Shown: one piece after another, positions 9,113-19,556 of the stretch
Layout: each line of letters begins with the position of its first letter
Position numbering within the stretch: position 1 is the stretch's first letter
Source: Xenorhabdus koppenhoeferi
Lineage (GTDB): Bacteria > Pseudomonadota > Gammaproteobacteria > Enterobacterales > Enterobacteriaceae
Direction: 5' to 3'
NCBI RefSeq assembly: GCF_900116635.1
Contig: NZ_FPBJ01000012.1
Coordinates: forward strand, 1 to 64,000
Length of the DNA: 64,000 nt
Notes under the pieces: generated by a model
What the model saw: only the letters and a program-made list of their open reading frames with translations
Told to the model about the DNA's origin: nothing
Databases searched by the model: none
Made by a program: the position numbers and the translations under genes

Positions 9113-10234
9113 TCATCCATCAAGCTGGTTAATGCTAATCCGATTATTGGCATCAAGGATAGAAGCTTTTGCTCGGATCTTGGCTTCAAGTTGATCAATC
9201 AGATCTTTATTATCAAGGCGTTCTTTCTGGCGAATGCCATCTTCATAAAAGCCACTTTTGGTTTTCGCTCCTGTAACACCAAGCGTTGAGACCTCTGCCT
9301 CTCCCGGGCCATTTACGACACAGCCAATGATCGAAACATCCATCGGGGTAATTAAATCTTCGAGACGTTGTTCAAGCACATTCACTGTATTGATAACGTC
9401 AAATTCCTGACGTGAACAAGTCGGACAAGCAATGAAATTAATGCCTCTGGAACGGACGCGCAATGCTTTCAAAATATCAAAGCCAACTTTAACTTCTTCT
9501 ACCGGATCTGCGGCCAAAGAGATGCGCAACGTATCGCCGATCCCCTCTGACAACAACATTCCCAGGCCAATTGAGGATTTAACCGCACCAGCACGGGCCC
9601 CTCCTGCCTCAGTAATTCCCAGATGCAGAGGTTGATCAATTTTTTGCGCCAACAAACGATAAGCGCCAACGGCCAAAAAAACGTCAGATGCTTTGACACT
9701 CACCTTGAACTGATCGAAGTTCAGACGATCCAGAATATCTACATGGCGCATCGCTGATTCAACCAACGCTTCTGGTGTCGGTTCACCATATTTTTCCTGT
9801 AGATCTTTCTCCAGTGACCCACCATTAACGCCAATACGAATTGGAATGTTATTGTGGCTGGCGCAGTCCACAACCTGACGAATGCGTTCTTCGTTACCAA
9901 TATTGCCGGGATTAATGCGTAGACAATCCACACCATATTCTGCTACTTTCAACGCGATGCGGTAATCAAAGTGAATATCAGCCACAAGCGGGATATTGAC
10001 CTGCTGTTTGATGGATTTGAAGGCTTCAGCCGCATCCATAGTTGGCACAGAAACACGAACAATATCCACACCTACACGTTCAAGCGCCCGGATCTGATTA
10101 ACTGTTGCCCCGACATCAGTTGTCCGTGTGTTGGTCATTGATTGCACTGCGATGGGGGCGCCATCCCCTATAGGTACATTACCGACATAAATACGTGTGG
10201 ACTTACGTCTTTTTATCGGTGATTCATTATGCAT
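9113..10234 (-). CDS. ispG: IspG (GcpE), 4-hydroxy-3-methylbut-2-enyl diphosphate synthase
   Basis: [4Fe-4S] enzyme of the non-mevalonate (MEP) isoprenoid pathway converting MEcPP to HMBPP using reduced flavodoxin; 373 residues (E. coli 372). The N-terminal TIM-barrel is recognised by [11 protein letters not shown] near residue 30. The C-terminal cluster domain has C-P-T-C (about residues 270-273) and C-V-V-N-G-P-G-E (about 305). The gap to hisS is 157 bases, so hisS may have its own promoter. A flavodoxin that could serve as electron donor is encoded at 57.4 kb. Confidence 0.98.
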   Translation of the reverse strand: MHNESPIKRRKSTRIYVGNVPIGDGAPIAVQSMTNTRTTDVGATVNQIRALERVGVDIVRVSVPTMDAAEAFKSIKQQVNIPLVADIHFDYRIALKVAEYGVDCLRINPGNIGNEERIRQVVDCASHNNIPIRIGVNGGSLEKDLQEKYGEPTPEALVESAMRHVDILDRLNFDQFKVSVKASDVFLAVGAYRLLAQKIDQPLHLGITEAGGARAGAVKSSIGLGMLLSEGIGDTLRISLAADPVEEVKVGFDILKALRVRSRGINFIACPTCSRQEFDVINTVNVLEQRLEDLITPMDVSIIGCVVNGPGEAEVSTLGVTGAKTKSGFYEDGIRQKERLDNKDLIDQLEAKIRAKASILDANNRISINQLDG

Positions 10235-10328
10235 TTTTACATTACTCCCCTACATCCCTGTATTTTGTTTATAAAAATTACAACTATGCTGTGGTGAATA
10301 ATACACGCTGAGATAAATAATACACACA

Positions 10329-10361
10329 GGCGAACATGAATTCTTATTCTTCAATGTTCGC
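10329..10361 (-). terminator. hairpin downstream of rodZ
   Basis: GGCGAACAT (10329-10337) and ATGTTCGCC (10353-10361) form a perfect 9-bp stem. It lies in the 159-base rodZ-ispG gap; no long T run follows, so it may act as an attenuator or an mRNA 3-prime end rather than a full terminator. Confidence 0.5.
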
Positions 10362-10393
10362 CCGAATCTTTGGCGCAAGAAATTCGTCAGAGT

Positions 10394-11431
10394 TTATTTC
10401 AATGTCAGTTTGGCCGACACGCCCTTCTTAATAAAAGTACTGAGATCTACAGGTCTTCCCTGGAACTGAACCTTAATCTGAGCAGGTGCACCAATATTCA
10501 GTGAGTAGGATAATTCATCGGAAAACTTCAGACTTTCGCCTTTACTTTTAGTTCCACTGAACAATATCTTACCTTTAGCGTTTTTGACTTCTAACCAGCA
10601 TCTTCCATTGAAATTCATCATCAATTCGTTGTTGCTTACGGTCTCGATATTATTCACATCAACCGATGATGTACTCACAGCAGAATTTGCTGAATCTGTA
10701 TTTGTTGCCGGTGGATTTACGGGCAACGTTACGGTTTTTGGCTCTGTTGCAGTATTTGGCTCTGTTGCAGTAGATACTGAAGCACTGGAAACAGCTGAAG
10801 CACCATTGTTTACTGAAGCACGATTGTTTGCCCCAGTATTTGTCTGTGCTGGAGAAGCTTTTTCTTGTGATAATGGCGCTTGAGAGGTCTCTACAGATTG
10901 GCTTCCTTTCGGCTGTACAGATAAATTATCTGCTGTAGTCGTTGAAGTACCAAAATCATGTTCACCACTCCGCTCATGGGGATTAGATTGCTCGGCCATT
11001 GAAGTCAATTCTTTTTGCTGAGCTTTATAATTCTGCCACCACCATAGGCCGGTCATTCCCAATAACACAATGATGACAAACCATGTTATCTTCATTAACC
11101 AACCATCACGTTTTTTACGTTTTTTCCCCGCCGAAAAGCTTTGCATTGGAGAAACCTTCACATTTTTGGTAGGCATTTGTTTGTCCAAAATGCTCAGGAT
11201 TTCGGACTCAGGCACTTGGACAAGTTTTGCATAAGAACGAATATATCCACGCAAGAATGTCCAAGTTAGATTTGACGGGATCGTATCTTCTTCGATATCA
11301 CGAACAGTCGACAGTTTAAGACACAAACGATCTGCCACAATTTGCTGAGAAAGTTCAAATTTTTCACGAGCCTGGCGCAGAATTTGACCTGCTGTCAGAT
11401 TGGCTTCTTCTGGGTAAGTTTCAGTCTTCAT
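10394..11431 (-). CDS. rodZ: RodZ, cytoskeletal cell-shape protein
   Basis: Membrane protein that couples MreB to the elongasome; 345 residues (E. coli 337). An N-terminal Xre-like helix-turn-helix (about residues 15-75, with S-T-V-R-D-I-E-E-D) is followed by basic K-K-R-K-K-R-D-G-W, a single membrane span (about 112-131), a low-complexity S/T/A/N-rich periplasmic linker (about 150-255) and a C-terminal beta domain. The linker contains two separate 18-base tandem duplications (10740-10775 and 10796-10831) that repeat A-T-E-P and N-N-x-A-S type segments, so its length probably varies between strains. It follows pilW and precedes ispG, the conserved gammaproteobacterial order. Confidence 0.95.
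   Translation of the reverse strand: MKTETYPEEANLTAGQILRQAREKFELSQQIVADRLCLKLSTVRDIEEDTIPSNLTWTFLRGYIRSYAKLVQVPESEILSILDKQMPTKNVKVSPMQSFSAGKKRKKRDGWLMKITWFVIIVLLGMTGLWWWQNYKAQQKELTSMAEQSNPHERSGEHDFGTSTTTADNLSVQPKGSQSVETSQAPLSQEKASPAQTNTGANNRASVNNGASAVSSASVSTATEPNTATEPKTVTLPVNPPATNTDSANSAVSTSSVDVNNIETVSNNELMMNFNGRCWLEVKNAKGKILFSGTKSKGESLKFSDELSYSLNIGAPAQIKVQFQGRPVDLSTFIKKGVSAKLTLK
10740..10831. repeat. paired 18-bp in-frame tandem duplications in rodZ
   Basis: Units at 10740-10757 and 10758-10775 share GGCTCTGTTGCAGTA; units at 10796-10813 and 10814-10831 share TGAAGCAC then ATTGTTT. Each is six codons, so the RodZ frame is kept. Confidence 0.75.
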
Positions 11432-11571
11432 TAGCTAAGGATACTGGTACTGTTCTGGGTTAAAGAATTTACGCAAATTAACTTAATAGAGCACATAACT
11501 TAATTTGAGTAGCGAAATCATCTTATTACTGCATCAAATGCAGTAAATCGTTTATCACAAATGTAGTAGTT

Positions 11572-11693
11572 TATACCCTTTATCTTTCAAACTAGCTTTA
11601 GCTGCGCTCATTCACCCTTATCACATAGCGAACTGTGTTCTGGGGAATTGGTTTCATTGCTGCCGCGCTGCAACTTGAAATCTATTGAGTATA
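11572..11693 (+). repeat. dispersed palindromic repeat, copy 3 (short, diverged)
   Basis: Runs from TATACCCTTT at 11572 through TATCTTTCAA and GCTGCGCTCATTCACCC to AACTTGAAATCTATTGAGTATA at 11693. It is more diverged than copies 4-6. Read on the minus strand it supplies the last ~28 codons and the stop of the truncated pilW frame. Confidence 0.8.
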
Positions 11694-12090
11694 TGTTGCT
11701 TTCCACACTTCCCGTGACCAATTCTTTAGCTTCTTCATACTGCTTTTGTTCACAGAGAAAAGCATGGTAATGATGTACTACAGTATCACTTCCTGCCGCA
11801 TACTGCATGGCCATTCTGTAATGCTGGCTGGCGGTTTCCGGCCGGCCTGCATATTGTTCATGCAGTGCCATGCCTAAATGTGCCTCTGGATGACGGGGTT
11901 CCGCCAGCAAGATTTTCTGAAAATGATATTTGGCAGCCGGCAAATCCCGTTCCACCAAATAAGCCTTTCCTAGCTGTAATCGTGTCTCTATGGCAACGAT
12001 CTTTTGGCCGCGACGGGCTGAATGTTCCGCACAGCCCGTCAATAAACTAAAACAAACTATAGACCAAATTACTATTGATTTCCGTATCAT
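11608..12090 (-). CDS. pilW: PilW-like TPR lipoprotein, C-terminally truncated by a repeat
   Basis: The 160-residue frame begins with a lipoprotein signal (L-L-T-G-C, Cys about residue 20) and tetratricopeptide motifs (L-Q-L-G-K-A-Y-L then A-x-x-H-F-Q-K-I-L, and H-P-E-A-H-L-G-M-A-L), typical of PilW/PilF, an outer-membrane lipoprotein needed in other bacteria for type IV pilus secretin assembly. Family members are usually about 240-250 residues. Here similarity stops near residue 132, and the remaining 28 residues up to the TGA at 11608 are encoded by palindromic repeat copy 3. Position between rlmN and rodZ is the standard one. It is either a decaying gene or a short lipoprotein with a repeat-derived tail; the first is likelier. 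Confidence 0.7.
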   Translation of the reverse strand: MIRKSIVIWSIVCFSLLTGCAEHSARRGQKIVAIETRLQLGKAYLVERDLPAAKYHFQKILLAEPRHPEAHLGMALHEQYAGRPETASQHYRMAMQYAAGSDTVVHHYHAFLCEQKQYEEAKELVTGSVESNIYSIDFKLQRGSNETNSPEHSSLCDKGE

Positions 12091-12164
12091 ACCATTTTCA
12101 TTTATAAGGATATGTCAAACTTTGCCAGATTTTTAGCCTATTAATCGATATATTAAACAACAAA

Positions 12165-13343
12165 TCAGACTGTTTTTACCTGAATAGGTTCACCCGTCAG
12201 GCGTTTTTTCAACGTCCGTTTTGTTCTATCAATCACTTCACCTGCAAGCTGTCCACACGCAGCATCAATATCATCACCTCTCGTTTTACGCACGATGGTT
12301 GTAAGACCATATTCCATCAAAACTTTGGAAAAACGATCGATCCGGCTGTTGGAACTACGCCCGTAAGGTGCTCCCGGGAACGGGTTCCACGGAATAAGAT
12401 TGATTTTACTTGGCGTATCTTTCAGGCATTCCGCCAACTGATGCGCCTGTTCAACACTATCATTGACGTGATCAAGCATAACGTATTCCACCGTGACACG
12501 CCCCTGATTAGCGTTGGATTTTGTCAGATAACGGCGTACACCAGCCAAGAACTCTTCAATGTTATATTTGCGGTTAATTGGCACGATTTCGTCACGAATA
12601 TCATCGGTAGGTGCATGAAGGGAGATAGCCAGTGCAACGTCAATCATATCACCCAATTTATCCAGTGCAGGAACGACACCAGACGTTGACAATGTTACAC
12701 GACGTTTTGACAAGCCAAAACCGAAATCATCCATCATGATTTCCATTGCTGGCACGACATTGTTCAAATTAAGTAACGGCTCTCCCATTCCCATCATAAC
12801 TACGTTAGTAATAGGACGACGACCACTGGATTTCAGTGAACCGATGATTTTGGCAGCACGCCAAACCTGACCGATAATTTCAGATACCCGCAAGTTACGG
12901 TTAAAACCCTGCTGAGCAGTAGAACAGAATTTACACTCTAAAGCGCATCCCACCTGAGATGAGACGCACAGTGTCGCGCGCTCATCCTCTGGGATATAAA
13001 CCGTTTCAACCTGTTGATCGCCAACAGTAATCGCCCATTTAATAGTACCATCAGAGGAGCGCTGTTCTTCTGCAACTTCCGGTGCCTTGATTTCAGCAAC
13101 TTGTTGCAGTTTCGCCCTGAGTACTTTATTAATATCTGTCATTTGCTCAAAGTCGTCATAGCAATAATGGTACATCCATTTCATTACCTGATCGGCACGA
13201 AAAGGTTTTTCACCCATATCGAGGAAAAATTGACGCATTTGCTTACGGTTAAGGTCGAGCAAATTGATTTTACCGTTTTTCTTTTCAGGAGTGACAGATA
13301 CGGCGGAGGTTGAAGATGGTACGGTTGCGTTAAGTTGGGACAT
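12165..13343 (-). CDS. rlmN: RlmN, 23S rRNA A2503 / tRNA A37 C2-methyltransferase
   Basis: Radical-SAM methyltransferase of 392 residues (E. coli 384). It has the cluster motif C-x-x-x-C-x-x-C (about residues 131-138, within C-A-L-E-C-K-F-C), the SAM-binding stretch G-M-G-E-P-L-L-N, and the methylated cysteine region near the C-terminus (D-I-D-A-A-C-G-Q-L). The N-terminus is about eight residues longer than in E. coli, in a low-complexity T/S/V segment; the next in-frame methionines lie inside the conserved domain, so 13343 is retained. It is the first gene of the block running to der. Confidence 0.97.
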   Translation of the reverse strand: MSQLNATVPSSTSAVSVTPEKKNGKINLLDLNRKQMRQFFLDMGEKPFRADQVMKWMYHYCYDDFEQMTDINKVLRAKLQQVAEIKAPEVAEEQRSSDGTIKWAITVGDQQVETVYIPEDERATLCVSSQVGCALECKFCSTAQQGFNRNLRVSEIIGQVWRAAKIIGSLKSSGRRPITNVVMMGMGEPLLNLNNVVPAMEIMMDDFGFGLSKRRVTLSTSGVVPALDKLGDMIDVALAISLHAPTDDIRDEIVPINRKYNIEEFLAGVRRYLTKSNANQGRVTVEYVMLDHVNDSVEQAHQLAECLKDTPSKINLIPWNPFPGAPYGRSSNSRIDRFSKVLMEYGLTTIVRKTRGDDIDAACGQLAGEVIDRTKRTLKKRLTGEPIQVKTV

Positions 13344-13668
13344 TTTTTACATCGCCTCGTTGTTACACTTTCGGCTCTGTGCTGATTTTATTTCAGCACT
13401 ATATTTCAGCACTAAGTTTTCATGCGGTGACTGCCAATTCAATGGTCATTCTATTCCAATGATATTGGATTCCGTCATATATCTTCTTCTATCTTCTTCA
13501 TCTTGCCAATTACCATTTGTTGGCGACGAGTTAAAATCTATTAAGCATAAAATGTCGATGAGATCGAACGAACATTGAAATAAAATAATAAACACCCCAC
13601 TAAATAAAATCAGTGAGGCGCGACATTGTACAAACTTTACTGTTTAGATGCTACGAGTAACTGGAGTC
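13344..13668. other. rlmN leader and ndk-rlmN intergenic region
   Basis: A 325-base gap on the minus strand. It holds the ndk terminator at its right end and, near 13379-13415, a GTGCTGA/TCAGCAC dyad overlapping a 13-base tandem pair (TTTCAGCACTA twice, 13390 and 13403). No gene is apparent. Confidence 0.5.
13590..13622 (-). terminator. ndk terminator
   Basis: On the minus strand CCTCACT and AGTGGGG form a 7-bp stem (one G-U pair) around an AT-rich loop, followed by TGTTTATTATTTT. It lies about 45 bases after the ndk stop. Confidence 0.5.
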
Positions 13669-14097
13669 TCAGTAACGAGGGAAAATCTCATCATCACTGA
13701 AGAAGTAAGCAATTTCACGGTTTGCGGATTCGATAGAATCTGAACCATGGACAGCGTTTTCAGTAAAGCTGTCTGCATAGTCTGCACGCAGAGTACCGGC
13801 CAAGGCGTTATCAGGATTAGTTGCACCCATCAGATCACGGTGACGCTGAACTGCGTTTTCGCCTTCCAGAATCTGTACCGTAATTGGACCTGAGGTCATG
13901 AATTCCACCAGACCATCAAAGAAAGGGCGGCCTTTGTGTTCAGCGTAAAAACCTTCCGCTTGTTCGCGGGTCAAATGCAGCATTTTAGCCGCGATGATTT
14001 TAAACCCTGCACTTTCAAAACGGGCATAGATAGAACCGATAACATCTTTCTTTACTGCGTTAGGTTTAATAATGGAAAAAGTACGTTCAATCGTCAT
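13669..14097 (-). CDS. ndk: Nucleoside diphosphate kinase
   Basis: Transfers the gamma phosphate of ATP to other (d)NDPs; 142 residues, the usual length. The phosphohistidine lies in N-A-V-H-G-S-D-S (His117), and the nucleotide-binding lysine in I-I-K-P-N-A-V near residue 11. A monocistronic gene between rlmN and sseB, in the enterobacterial order. Confidence 0.98.
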   Translation of the reverse strand: MTIERTFSIIKPNAVKKDVIGSIYARFESAGFKIIAAKMLHLTREQAEGFYAEHKGRPFFDGLVEFMTSGPITVQILEGENAVQRHRDLMGATNPDNALAGTLRADYADSFTENAVHGSDSIESANREIAYFFSDDEIFPRY

Positions 14098-14509
14098 TCG
14101 ATAACCTCTTTGGCACTTTCAGCGATGATTCATTTTAATTTTTACGCCCCTGAGGAAAACTGAGGAGCAAATCTACCCTGTATCTGACAGGAATAAAAAT
14201 AGGCGTTGATTATAGGAGGAGGCTTTCTGCTTGCCTACAAAAACACAACATTTTATTAAAACTTTATTAGCGAAAATTATTATTTTTTAGCATAAATCAC
14301 ATTTTTACTCAGTTACACACAACAAGATAACTCGAGTTAACTGGATTTATAGATATCTCACCTGAATATTAGGCAAAATAAAAAAAACGAGTTTTGGCCT
14401 TCCTTTGCCCTATTTCTATGTAAATCCATTACTGGCACTGATGATACTTGTTATTTTGCATAACCAAGGAACAGAAAAATCTTCTTTGAGATGATAAACA
14501 GATTGATTT
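14098..14509. other. ndk-sseB intergenic region (412 bp)
   Basis: AT-rich and without a credible gene. It must contain the ndk promoter near 14100-14220; the rest, including an A-rich block near 14375-14392, has no recognisable element. Confidence 0.4.
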
Positions 14510-14938
14510 TTATTGGTTGATCACAGGAATGGTATCCCGCAGCCAGCTACCTAATTTGCGTTGGTAGAAAGGTTGGGTATGCTGAATCAGATAATGGCTG
14601 ATCCCCCTTTCTTTTTCATCAAGCAGACAAAAATCGACCGAATCGTCTTCGTCAAGGTACTCGCAAGCCAGCTCACCTGCTTCTTGAATCATTAAATTAA
14701 TTTTATTTCCTGCCGTGGCTTCACTGAATTCCAAGCCAATTAATAAATTGGGCTTTTCATCCACATTTTTATCTTGAGCCATGACCAGAAAAGCGCGCCG
14801 AATAGGTTTATGCTGTTTGAATAAATCAATCAACGCTTCAATAAGCCGAGCAGGTTGTTCCTCGGGCTGGCTGAGAGTAATTCTGCTTCCACTTGGAACC
14901 TTTATTTCGGTAACGGCATGCCCATTTGATAAACGCAT
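14510..14938 (-). CDS. sseB: SseB C-terminal domain protein (N-terminal half absent)
   Basis: The 142-residue product corresponds only to the C-terminal SseB domain (E. coli SseB, about 258 residues, enhanced serine sensitivity protein). Recognisable family segments are L-F-K-Q-H-K-P-I-R-R-A-F, P-N-L-L-I-G-L-E, K-E-R-G-I-S-H-Y and F-Y-Q-R-K-L-G-S-W-L-R-D. The N-terminal domain is missing, and the 117 bases up to the pepB stop leave no room for it. The start at 14938 has a GGAG site six bases away, so the half-protein is probably translated. It lies downstream of pepB, its usual neighbour. It could be a functional single-domain version or an early pseudogene. Confidence 0.8.
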   Translation of the reverse strand: MRLSNGHAVTEIKVPSGSRITLSQPEEQPARLIEALIDLFKQHKPIRRAFLVMAQDKNVDEKPNLLIGLEFSEATAGNKINLMIQEAGELACEYLDEDDSVDFCLLDEKERGISHYLIQHTQPFYQRKLGSWLRDTIPVINQ

Positions 14939-15055
14939 GAAAATCTCCGAACAGTGCTGTTTGAACTGAAGTTAAGCATGTTGAAAGGTTAAATCATAGC
15001 CCCTCTTATGAGGAGCTATCAAAATAGATGAATGAAAAGTTACTTAATTTAAGCT

Positions 15056-16351
15056 TTATTCCGCTTTAGCTAGCAATAAATTAGCAATAGTACGTACACC
15101 ATATCCCGTTGCACCGGCTGCCCATTGCTCTACAGCAGACTTACGATAGGTTGCCGAACAGTCAATATGTACCCAACCTTTTTTGTAGTTCTCTACAAAG
15201 TGGGACAGGAATGCTGCCGCAGTACTTGCTCCCGCTGAATGTGAAGGTGACGCAATGTTGTTCAGTTCAGCAAAATTGGATGGCAATTGGCTGCGATGGA
15301 ATTCAGCCAGCGGTAAACGCCAGAATAATTCATTTTCGCTATCAGCCGCAGCCAGTAACTCGGAGACCAATTGATCATCAAAGCTGAGTACAGAATGGTA
15401 ATCGTTTCCGACCGCTGTTTTTGCGGCTCCGGTCAAAGTTGCTGCATCAATAATAAGGGGTGCTTCTTCCGCACTGGCATCAATCAAGCCATCAGCCAGA
15501 ACCAGACGCCCTTCCGCATCGGTGTTCATCACTTCAACGGTTTTGCCGTTGCGGTAGTTAATGATGTCACCCAATTTGAAAGCGTTGCTGCTTACCATGT
15601 TGTCTGCAATACACAGGAACAATTTTACACGATGCGTCAAGCCACGGCTGATTGCCAAAGCCAATGCACCTGTTAACGTTGCCGCACCGCCCATATCCGA
15701 TTTCATGGAATCCATAAAATTGGAAGGCTTGATGCTGTACCCACCGGAATCGAAAGTAATGCCTTTACCGACCAGACATGCAAAAACAGGTGCTGTTGCA
15801 TCTTTTGTTGGATTGAAATCTAATGTCAGAAAAACAGGGTCACGGAAAGAACCACGACCGACAGTATGTACTCCCATGTACCCCTGTTCACGCAGATCAT
15901 TTCCTTTGATGATTCGGTAACTAACGGCATCGCCCGCTACACCACTCAGTAAATCAATGGCACACTTTGCAAGCTGTTCTGGCCCTAAATCTTCAGCAGG
16001 GAGGTTGACGGTATCGCGTACCCAATCAACAAATTTGATTCTTCTTTCCAATTCTTGTTTTTCCATTACGGGCAGTTGAGGCCACTCAATTGTACGCAGC
16101 CCCTTAGGAGAACGGAAACCTGACCAGAATGACCAACTTTTTTCCAGATCCCAACCTTCGCCCGCTAGAGCAACATTGCGGATTCCTTGCCCATCAACCT
16201 TACGTCCTGCGCATTGGACTGCCCCTAACTTTCCATTGCCTTCCAGATGGATAGTAATCCCTTGCTCACTGGAACTGATTAGTGCTTTTTCACCCCAGCA
16301 AGCGTTAGCTGGCTCATAAGACAGTGTTATCGGCATAATTTGCTTTGTCAT
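15056..16351 (-). CDS. pepB: Peptidase B, M17 leucyl aminopeptidase
   Basis: Cytosolic di-zinc/manganese aminopeptidase of 431 residues (E. coli 427). The M17 signature N-T-D-A-E-G-R-L is at about residues 275-282, and the metal and catalytic lysine region [10 protein letters not shown] at about 195-205. It is separated from the isc operon by a strong terminator, so it probably has its own promoter in 16352-16432. Confidence 0.97.
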   Translation of the reverse strand: MTKQIMPITLSYEPANACWGEKALISSSEQGITIHLEGNGKLGAVQCAGRKVDGQGIRNVALAGEGWDLEKSWSFWSGFRSPKGLRTIEWPQLPVMEKQELERRIKFVDWVRDTVNLPAEDLGPEQLAKCAIDLLSGVAGDAVSYRIIKGNDLREQGYMGVHTVGRGSFRDPVFLTLDFNPTKDATAPVFACLVGKGITFDSGGYSIKPSNFMDSMKSDMGGAATLTGALALAISRGLTHRVKLFLCIADNMVSSNAFKLGDIINYRNGKTVEVMNTDAEGRLVLADGLIDASAEEAPLIIDAATLTGAAKTAVGNDYHSVLSFDDQLVSELLAAADSENELFWRLPLAEFHRSQLPSNFAELNNIASPSHSAGASTAAAFLSHFVENYKKGWVHIDCSATYRKSAVEQWAAGATGYGVRTIANLLLAKAE

Positions 16352-16432
16352 TTTTTCTCGCTTCTTATCTTATTTGTTGACTGTGTTACATCGCTTACTG
16401 TTTTAGTTATACAGTAAGAGGGATTAATATAA

Positions 16433-16456
16433 AAAAACTGGCGTTTGCCAGTTTTT
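16433..16456 (-). terminator. isc operon terminator
   Basis: AAAAACTGGC (16433-16442) and GCCAGTTTTT (16447-16456) form a perfect 10-bp stem with a 4-base loop and A/T flanks. It lies about 80 bases downstream of the iscX stop. Confidence 0.85.
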
Positions 16457-16534
16457 CATTAAATGCAGACTATGCCAAGCTATTGAGCAAGTATCAGTGA
16501 GGTTGCGCATTTTTTGTCTTAAGCAAATTTCACG

Positions 16535-16729
16535 CTACTCATATTCATCCAGCCATACCAACAAAATAGCTTCCAGTATTTTTTCGTTAGATTTCTGTGG
16601 ATCATCATTAAAACCATCCAGTTCACAAACCCATTCATGCATATCGGTGAACCGCACTGTTTTTGGATCCAAATCCGGAAATTTATCATACAGTGCTTCG
16701 CCAATATCACGGCTGTCAGACCATTTCAT
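16535..16729 (-). CDS. iscX: IscX, iron-sulfur cluster assembly accessory protein
   Basis: A 64-residue acidic protein (E. coli 66) that binds IscS and modulates cluster assembly. Conserved sequence includes W-x-D-S-R-x-I-G-E-A-L-Y-D and [11 protein letters not shown] near the middle and L-L-V-W-L-D-E at the end. The start at 16729 aligns with the family and has GGAG upstream; a 20-codon upstream extension overlaps fdx and is not coding. It is the last gene of the isc operon, 13 bases after fdx. Confidence 0.96.
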   Translation of the reverse strand: MKWSDSRDIGEALYDKFPDLDPKTVRFTDMHEWVCELDGFNDDPQKSNEKILEAILLVWLDEYE

Positions 16730-16742
16730 TTTCCGTTCTCCG

Positions 16743-17078
16743 TCAGTGCTCACGTGCATGGTTAATGGTGTATTTAGGGATTTCAACAATTAAATCCTCA
16801 TCGGTCACTTTGGCCTGACAACTCAAACGACTTTCAGGCTCAAGCCCCCATGCTTTATCCAGCATGTCGTCTTCCAGTTCAGAGCTTTCCTCCAGTGAAT
16901 CAAACCCTTCTCTGACGATGCAGTGACAAGTGGTACACGCGCAAGATTTTTCACAAGCATGTTCAATCTCAATTCCATTACGCAGTGCAACATCCAGAAT
17001 TGATTCGCCTTCCTGTGCGTCCAATACTGCACCTTCGGGGCAAAGTTCGTTATGAGGTAAAAATACAATTTTAGGCAT
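16743..17078 (-). CDS. fdx: [2Fe-2S] ferredoxin of the Isc system
   Basis: Adrenodoxin-type ferredoxin, 111 residues, supplying electrons for cluster assembly. Cluster ligands C42, C48, C51 (in [11 protein letters not shown]) and C87 (S-C-Q-A-K) are in place. Located two bases after hscA and before iscX. Confidence 0.98.
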   Translation of the reverse strand: MPKIVFLPHNELCPEGAVLDAQEGESILDVALRNGIEIEHACEKSCACTTCHCIVREGFDSLEESSELEDDMLDKAWGLEPESRLSCQAKVTDEDLIVEIPKYTINHAREH

Positions 17079-17080
17079 AA

Positions 17081-18937
17081 TTAAATTTCATCCACAGAGT
17101 GACCCGCCAAAGCCCGGCGGATTGATGTGTCCATACGACGCGCGGCAAACTCTTGCGTTCGCTTGTCCAATTGCTTAATTGCCCTTTCAATCGCATCAGA
17201 GGACGTTCCCTGAACACTGTCAATTAATACTTGCACGGCTGCATCAATGGCAACCTGCTCTTCTTCACTCAGCAAATCAGCATCTTTTTCCAGCGCACTC
17301 GTTAAGCTTTCCAGAACCCGGGCTGCTTCAACTTTTTGCTCAGCCAATTTACGTGCTTCAAGATCGTCCTGCGTGTTAGCCATAGAATCTTTCAGCATAC
17401 GGGCAATTTCCTCATCCGATAAACCATAGGAAGGTTTTACCTGAATGGAAGCCTCAACACCGGTGGATTTTTCCAGTGCGCTGACACTCAGCAAACCATC
17501 GGCATCGACCTGAAAGGTCACGCGGATGTGCGCACCACCAGCCGGTAACGGAGGAATACCGCGCAGTGTGAAACGTGCCAGTGAACGGCAATCATTGACC
17601 AATTCTCTTTCGCCTTGCACCACATGGATGCTCATGGCGCTTTGACCATCTTTGAATGTGGTAAATTCTTGCGCTTTTGCGACAGGAATAGTGGTATTAC
17701 GTGGAATGACTTTTTCAACCAATCCACCCATTGTTTCCAAGCCAAGTGACAGTGGAATCACGTCCAATAGCAGCATTTCACTGTCAGGTTTATTTCCGAC
17801 CAGAATGTCTGCCTGAATTGCTGCACCCACAGCCACTACTTTATCCGGATCAATAGAGGTCAAAGGCTCTCGATTAAAAAATTCACCCACCATGCTGCGC
17901 ACGAGTGGCACTCGTGTTGAACCACCAACCATAACAACTTGCAGAACTTCATCTGCTGTTACGCCCGCGTCTTTCAGTGCCCGACGGCAAGAAAGCTGTG
18001 TACGTTTAATAAGAGACGTAATCAGCTCATTGAATTTAGTACGAGTGATGCTGCCTTGCCAGCCAGCAATGCTGATTTCCGCGTTATCTGCTTCACTTAA
18101 GGTAATTTTGGTTTGAGTGGCAATATCCAATATTTGACGCTGCAATCCGTGATCGTTATCAATAATGCCAGCCTGCTCACGCATCCAATTTGCCAATAGC
18201 CAATCAAAATCATCACCGCCCAGCGCAGTATCGCCCCCAGTTGCCAACACTTCAAACACCCCCCGGCTGAGGCGGAGAATAGAGACATCGAAAGTTCCGC
18301 CACCCAGATCATAAACAGCAATGATACCTTCCTGACCGGAATCAAGACCATAAGCAATGGCTGCGGCTGTCGGTTCATTCAAAAGGCGCAAAACATGCAA
18401 TCCCGCCAAACGTGCGGCATCTTTAGTACCTTGACGCTGCGCATCATCAAAATAAGCAGGAACCGTGATAACAACTCCATCAAGTTTACCATCCAAGGTT
18501 TCTTCTGCCCGTTGTGTCAACGACTTGAGTATTTCAGAAGAAACCTGAATAGGGTCGACCAAACCCGCTACAGTGTTGATCAACGGCAAGCCGTTTTCAC
18601 TCGCTTGAAGCTGATATGGCAGATTGGGATAACGCTTCTGAATATCAGCCAAAGAGCGTCCCATCATACGCTTGACTGAACTCACAATATTGACAGGATC
18701 TGATGCAGCCTGTTGGCGGGCCTGCCAACCAACCAGAATCTCTTCTTTGCAATATTGTACAACGGAAGGAAGCAAGTGACGGTTTTCACTATCTGCCGGA
18801 TCTGCCAGAGTTTCCGCCTGTCCACTGCGGACAGTCGCAACCAGAGAGTGAGTTGTGCCAAGATCAATCCCCGCCGCCAGACGACGCTGATGCGGTGCGG
18901 CAGATAAACCAGGTTCGCTGATTTGTAATAAAGCCAT
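17081..18937 (-). CDS. hscA: HscA, Hsp70-type chaperone for IscU
   Basis: Specialised DnaK homologue of 618 residues (E. coli 616). The ATPase domain begins with [10 protein letters not shown] near residue 23 and contains [11 protein letters not shown] near 188 and V-G-G-S-T-R-V-P near 335; the substrate-binding domain follows from about 390. It works with HscB to release clusters from IscU by binding the IscU L-P-P-V-K motif, which is present here. The 84-base gap before it contains a 15-bp minisatellite, unlike the short gap in E. coli. Confidence 0.98.
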   Translation of the reverse strand: MALLQISEPGLSAAPHQRRLAAGIDLGTTHSLVATVRSGQAETLADPADSENRHLLPSVVQYCKEEILVGWQARQQAASDPVNIVSSVKRMMGRSLADIQKRYPNLPYQLQASENGLPLINTVAGLVDPIQVSSEILKSLTQRAEETLDGKLDGVVITVPAYFDDAQRQGTKDAARLAGLHVLRLLNEPTAAAIAYGLDSGQEGIIAVYDLGGGTFDVSILRLSRGVFEVLATGGDTALGGDDFDWLLANWMREQAGIIDNDHGLQRQILDIATQTKITLSEADNAEISIAGWQGSITRTKFNELITSLIKRTQLSCRRALKDAGVTADEVLQVVMVGGSTRVPLVRSMVGEFFNREPLTSIDPDKVVAVGAAIQADILVGNKPDSEMLLLDVIPLSLGLETMGGLVEKVIPRNTTIPVAKAQEFTTFKDGQSAMSIHVVQGERELVNDCRSLARFTLRGIPPLPAGGAHIRVTFQVDADGLLSVSALEKSTGVEASIQVKPSYGLSDEEIARMLKDSMANTQDDLEARKLAEQKVEAARVLESLTSALEKDADLLSEEEQVAIDAAVQVLIDSVQGTSSDAIERAIKQLDKRTQEFAARRMDTSIRRALAGHSVDEI

Positions 18938-18954
18938 GTGTGCCTCTTTAAATC

Positions 18955-19029
18955 TATTCAGCCGAAACTTATTCAGCTGAAATTCATTCAGCCAAAAGCT
19001 ATTCGAATCAATGCCATTTAGCTAAAAAT
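18955..19029. repeat. 15-bp minisatellite between hscB and hscA, five units
   Basis: Units start at 18955, 18970, 18985, 19000 and 19015; the consensus resembles TATTCAGCCGAAACT. The first three are well conserved, the fourth and fifth diverged. The last unit contains the hscB stop codon (19022-19024), and the array fills most of the hscB-hscA gap. Confidence 0.75.
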
Positions 19030-19543
19030 CATCCAGCAACCGTTCTTCAAGTTGTTCAACCTGCTGTTGCAATTTATCTAAAAAGTGTAATTTACGGACT
19101 GTATCGGCTGCAATTGACCATTCGGCAGCATCTAACTGCTGTTCCATCTGCTCACTACGAGTTTTAATCATTTTATTCAGGCGAGATGAAAAGCCGGATA
19201 GCGCTGTTTCTGGATCTGAACTATGCTCAATGGCATCAAGCTCTTCGCGCAACTCCAGCTGCTGCATCAGGAAAACGGTATCCTGCATCGTGTGCTGTTC
19301 GTTGGATAGATCGAACTCTTGTTGAAACAGTATATATTCTGCGCGCTTCAGGGGATGTTTCAGCGTCTGGTAGCCAGAATTGATGGTTGCGGCTTGTTGA
19401 AGTGCCAGCGTTTTTTCACGTTCTGGCTGGGTGGCAAAACGATCAGGATGAAACTGACGTTGCAATTCCTGATAACGGGTTGCCAACAGTTCACGGTCAA
19501 TCGCATAACGCGCAGGCAGCCCAAATAAAGTAAAATAGTCCAT
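19022..19543 (-). CDS. hscB: HscB, J-type co-chaperone
   Basis: A 173-residue J protein (E. coli 171) that delivers IscU to HscA. The N-terminal J domain contains the invariant H-P-D (about residues 32-34, in Q-F-H-P-D-R-F), and the C-terminal coiled helical bundle ends in E-R-L-L-D-D-F. Both flanking gaps hold short tandem arrays: 15-bp units downstream and 17-bp units upstream. Confidence 0.97.
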   Translation of the reverse strand: MDYFTLFGLPARYAIDRELLATRYQELQRQFHPDRFATQPEREKTLALQQAATINSGYQTLKHPLKRAEYILFQQEFDLSNEQHTMQDTVFLMQQLELREELDAIEHSSDPETALSGFSSRLNKMIKTRSEQMEQQLDAAEWSIAADTVRKLHFLDKLQQQVEQLEERLLDDF

Positions 19544-19556
19544 AAGTTACTCTTGA

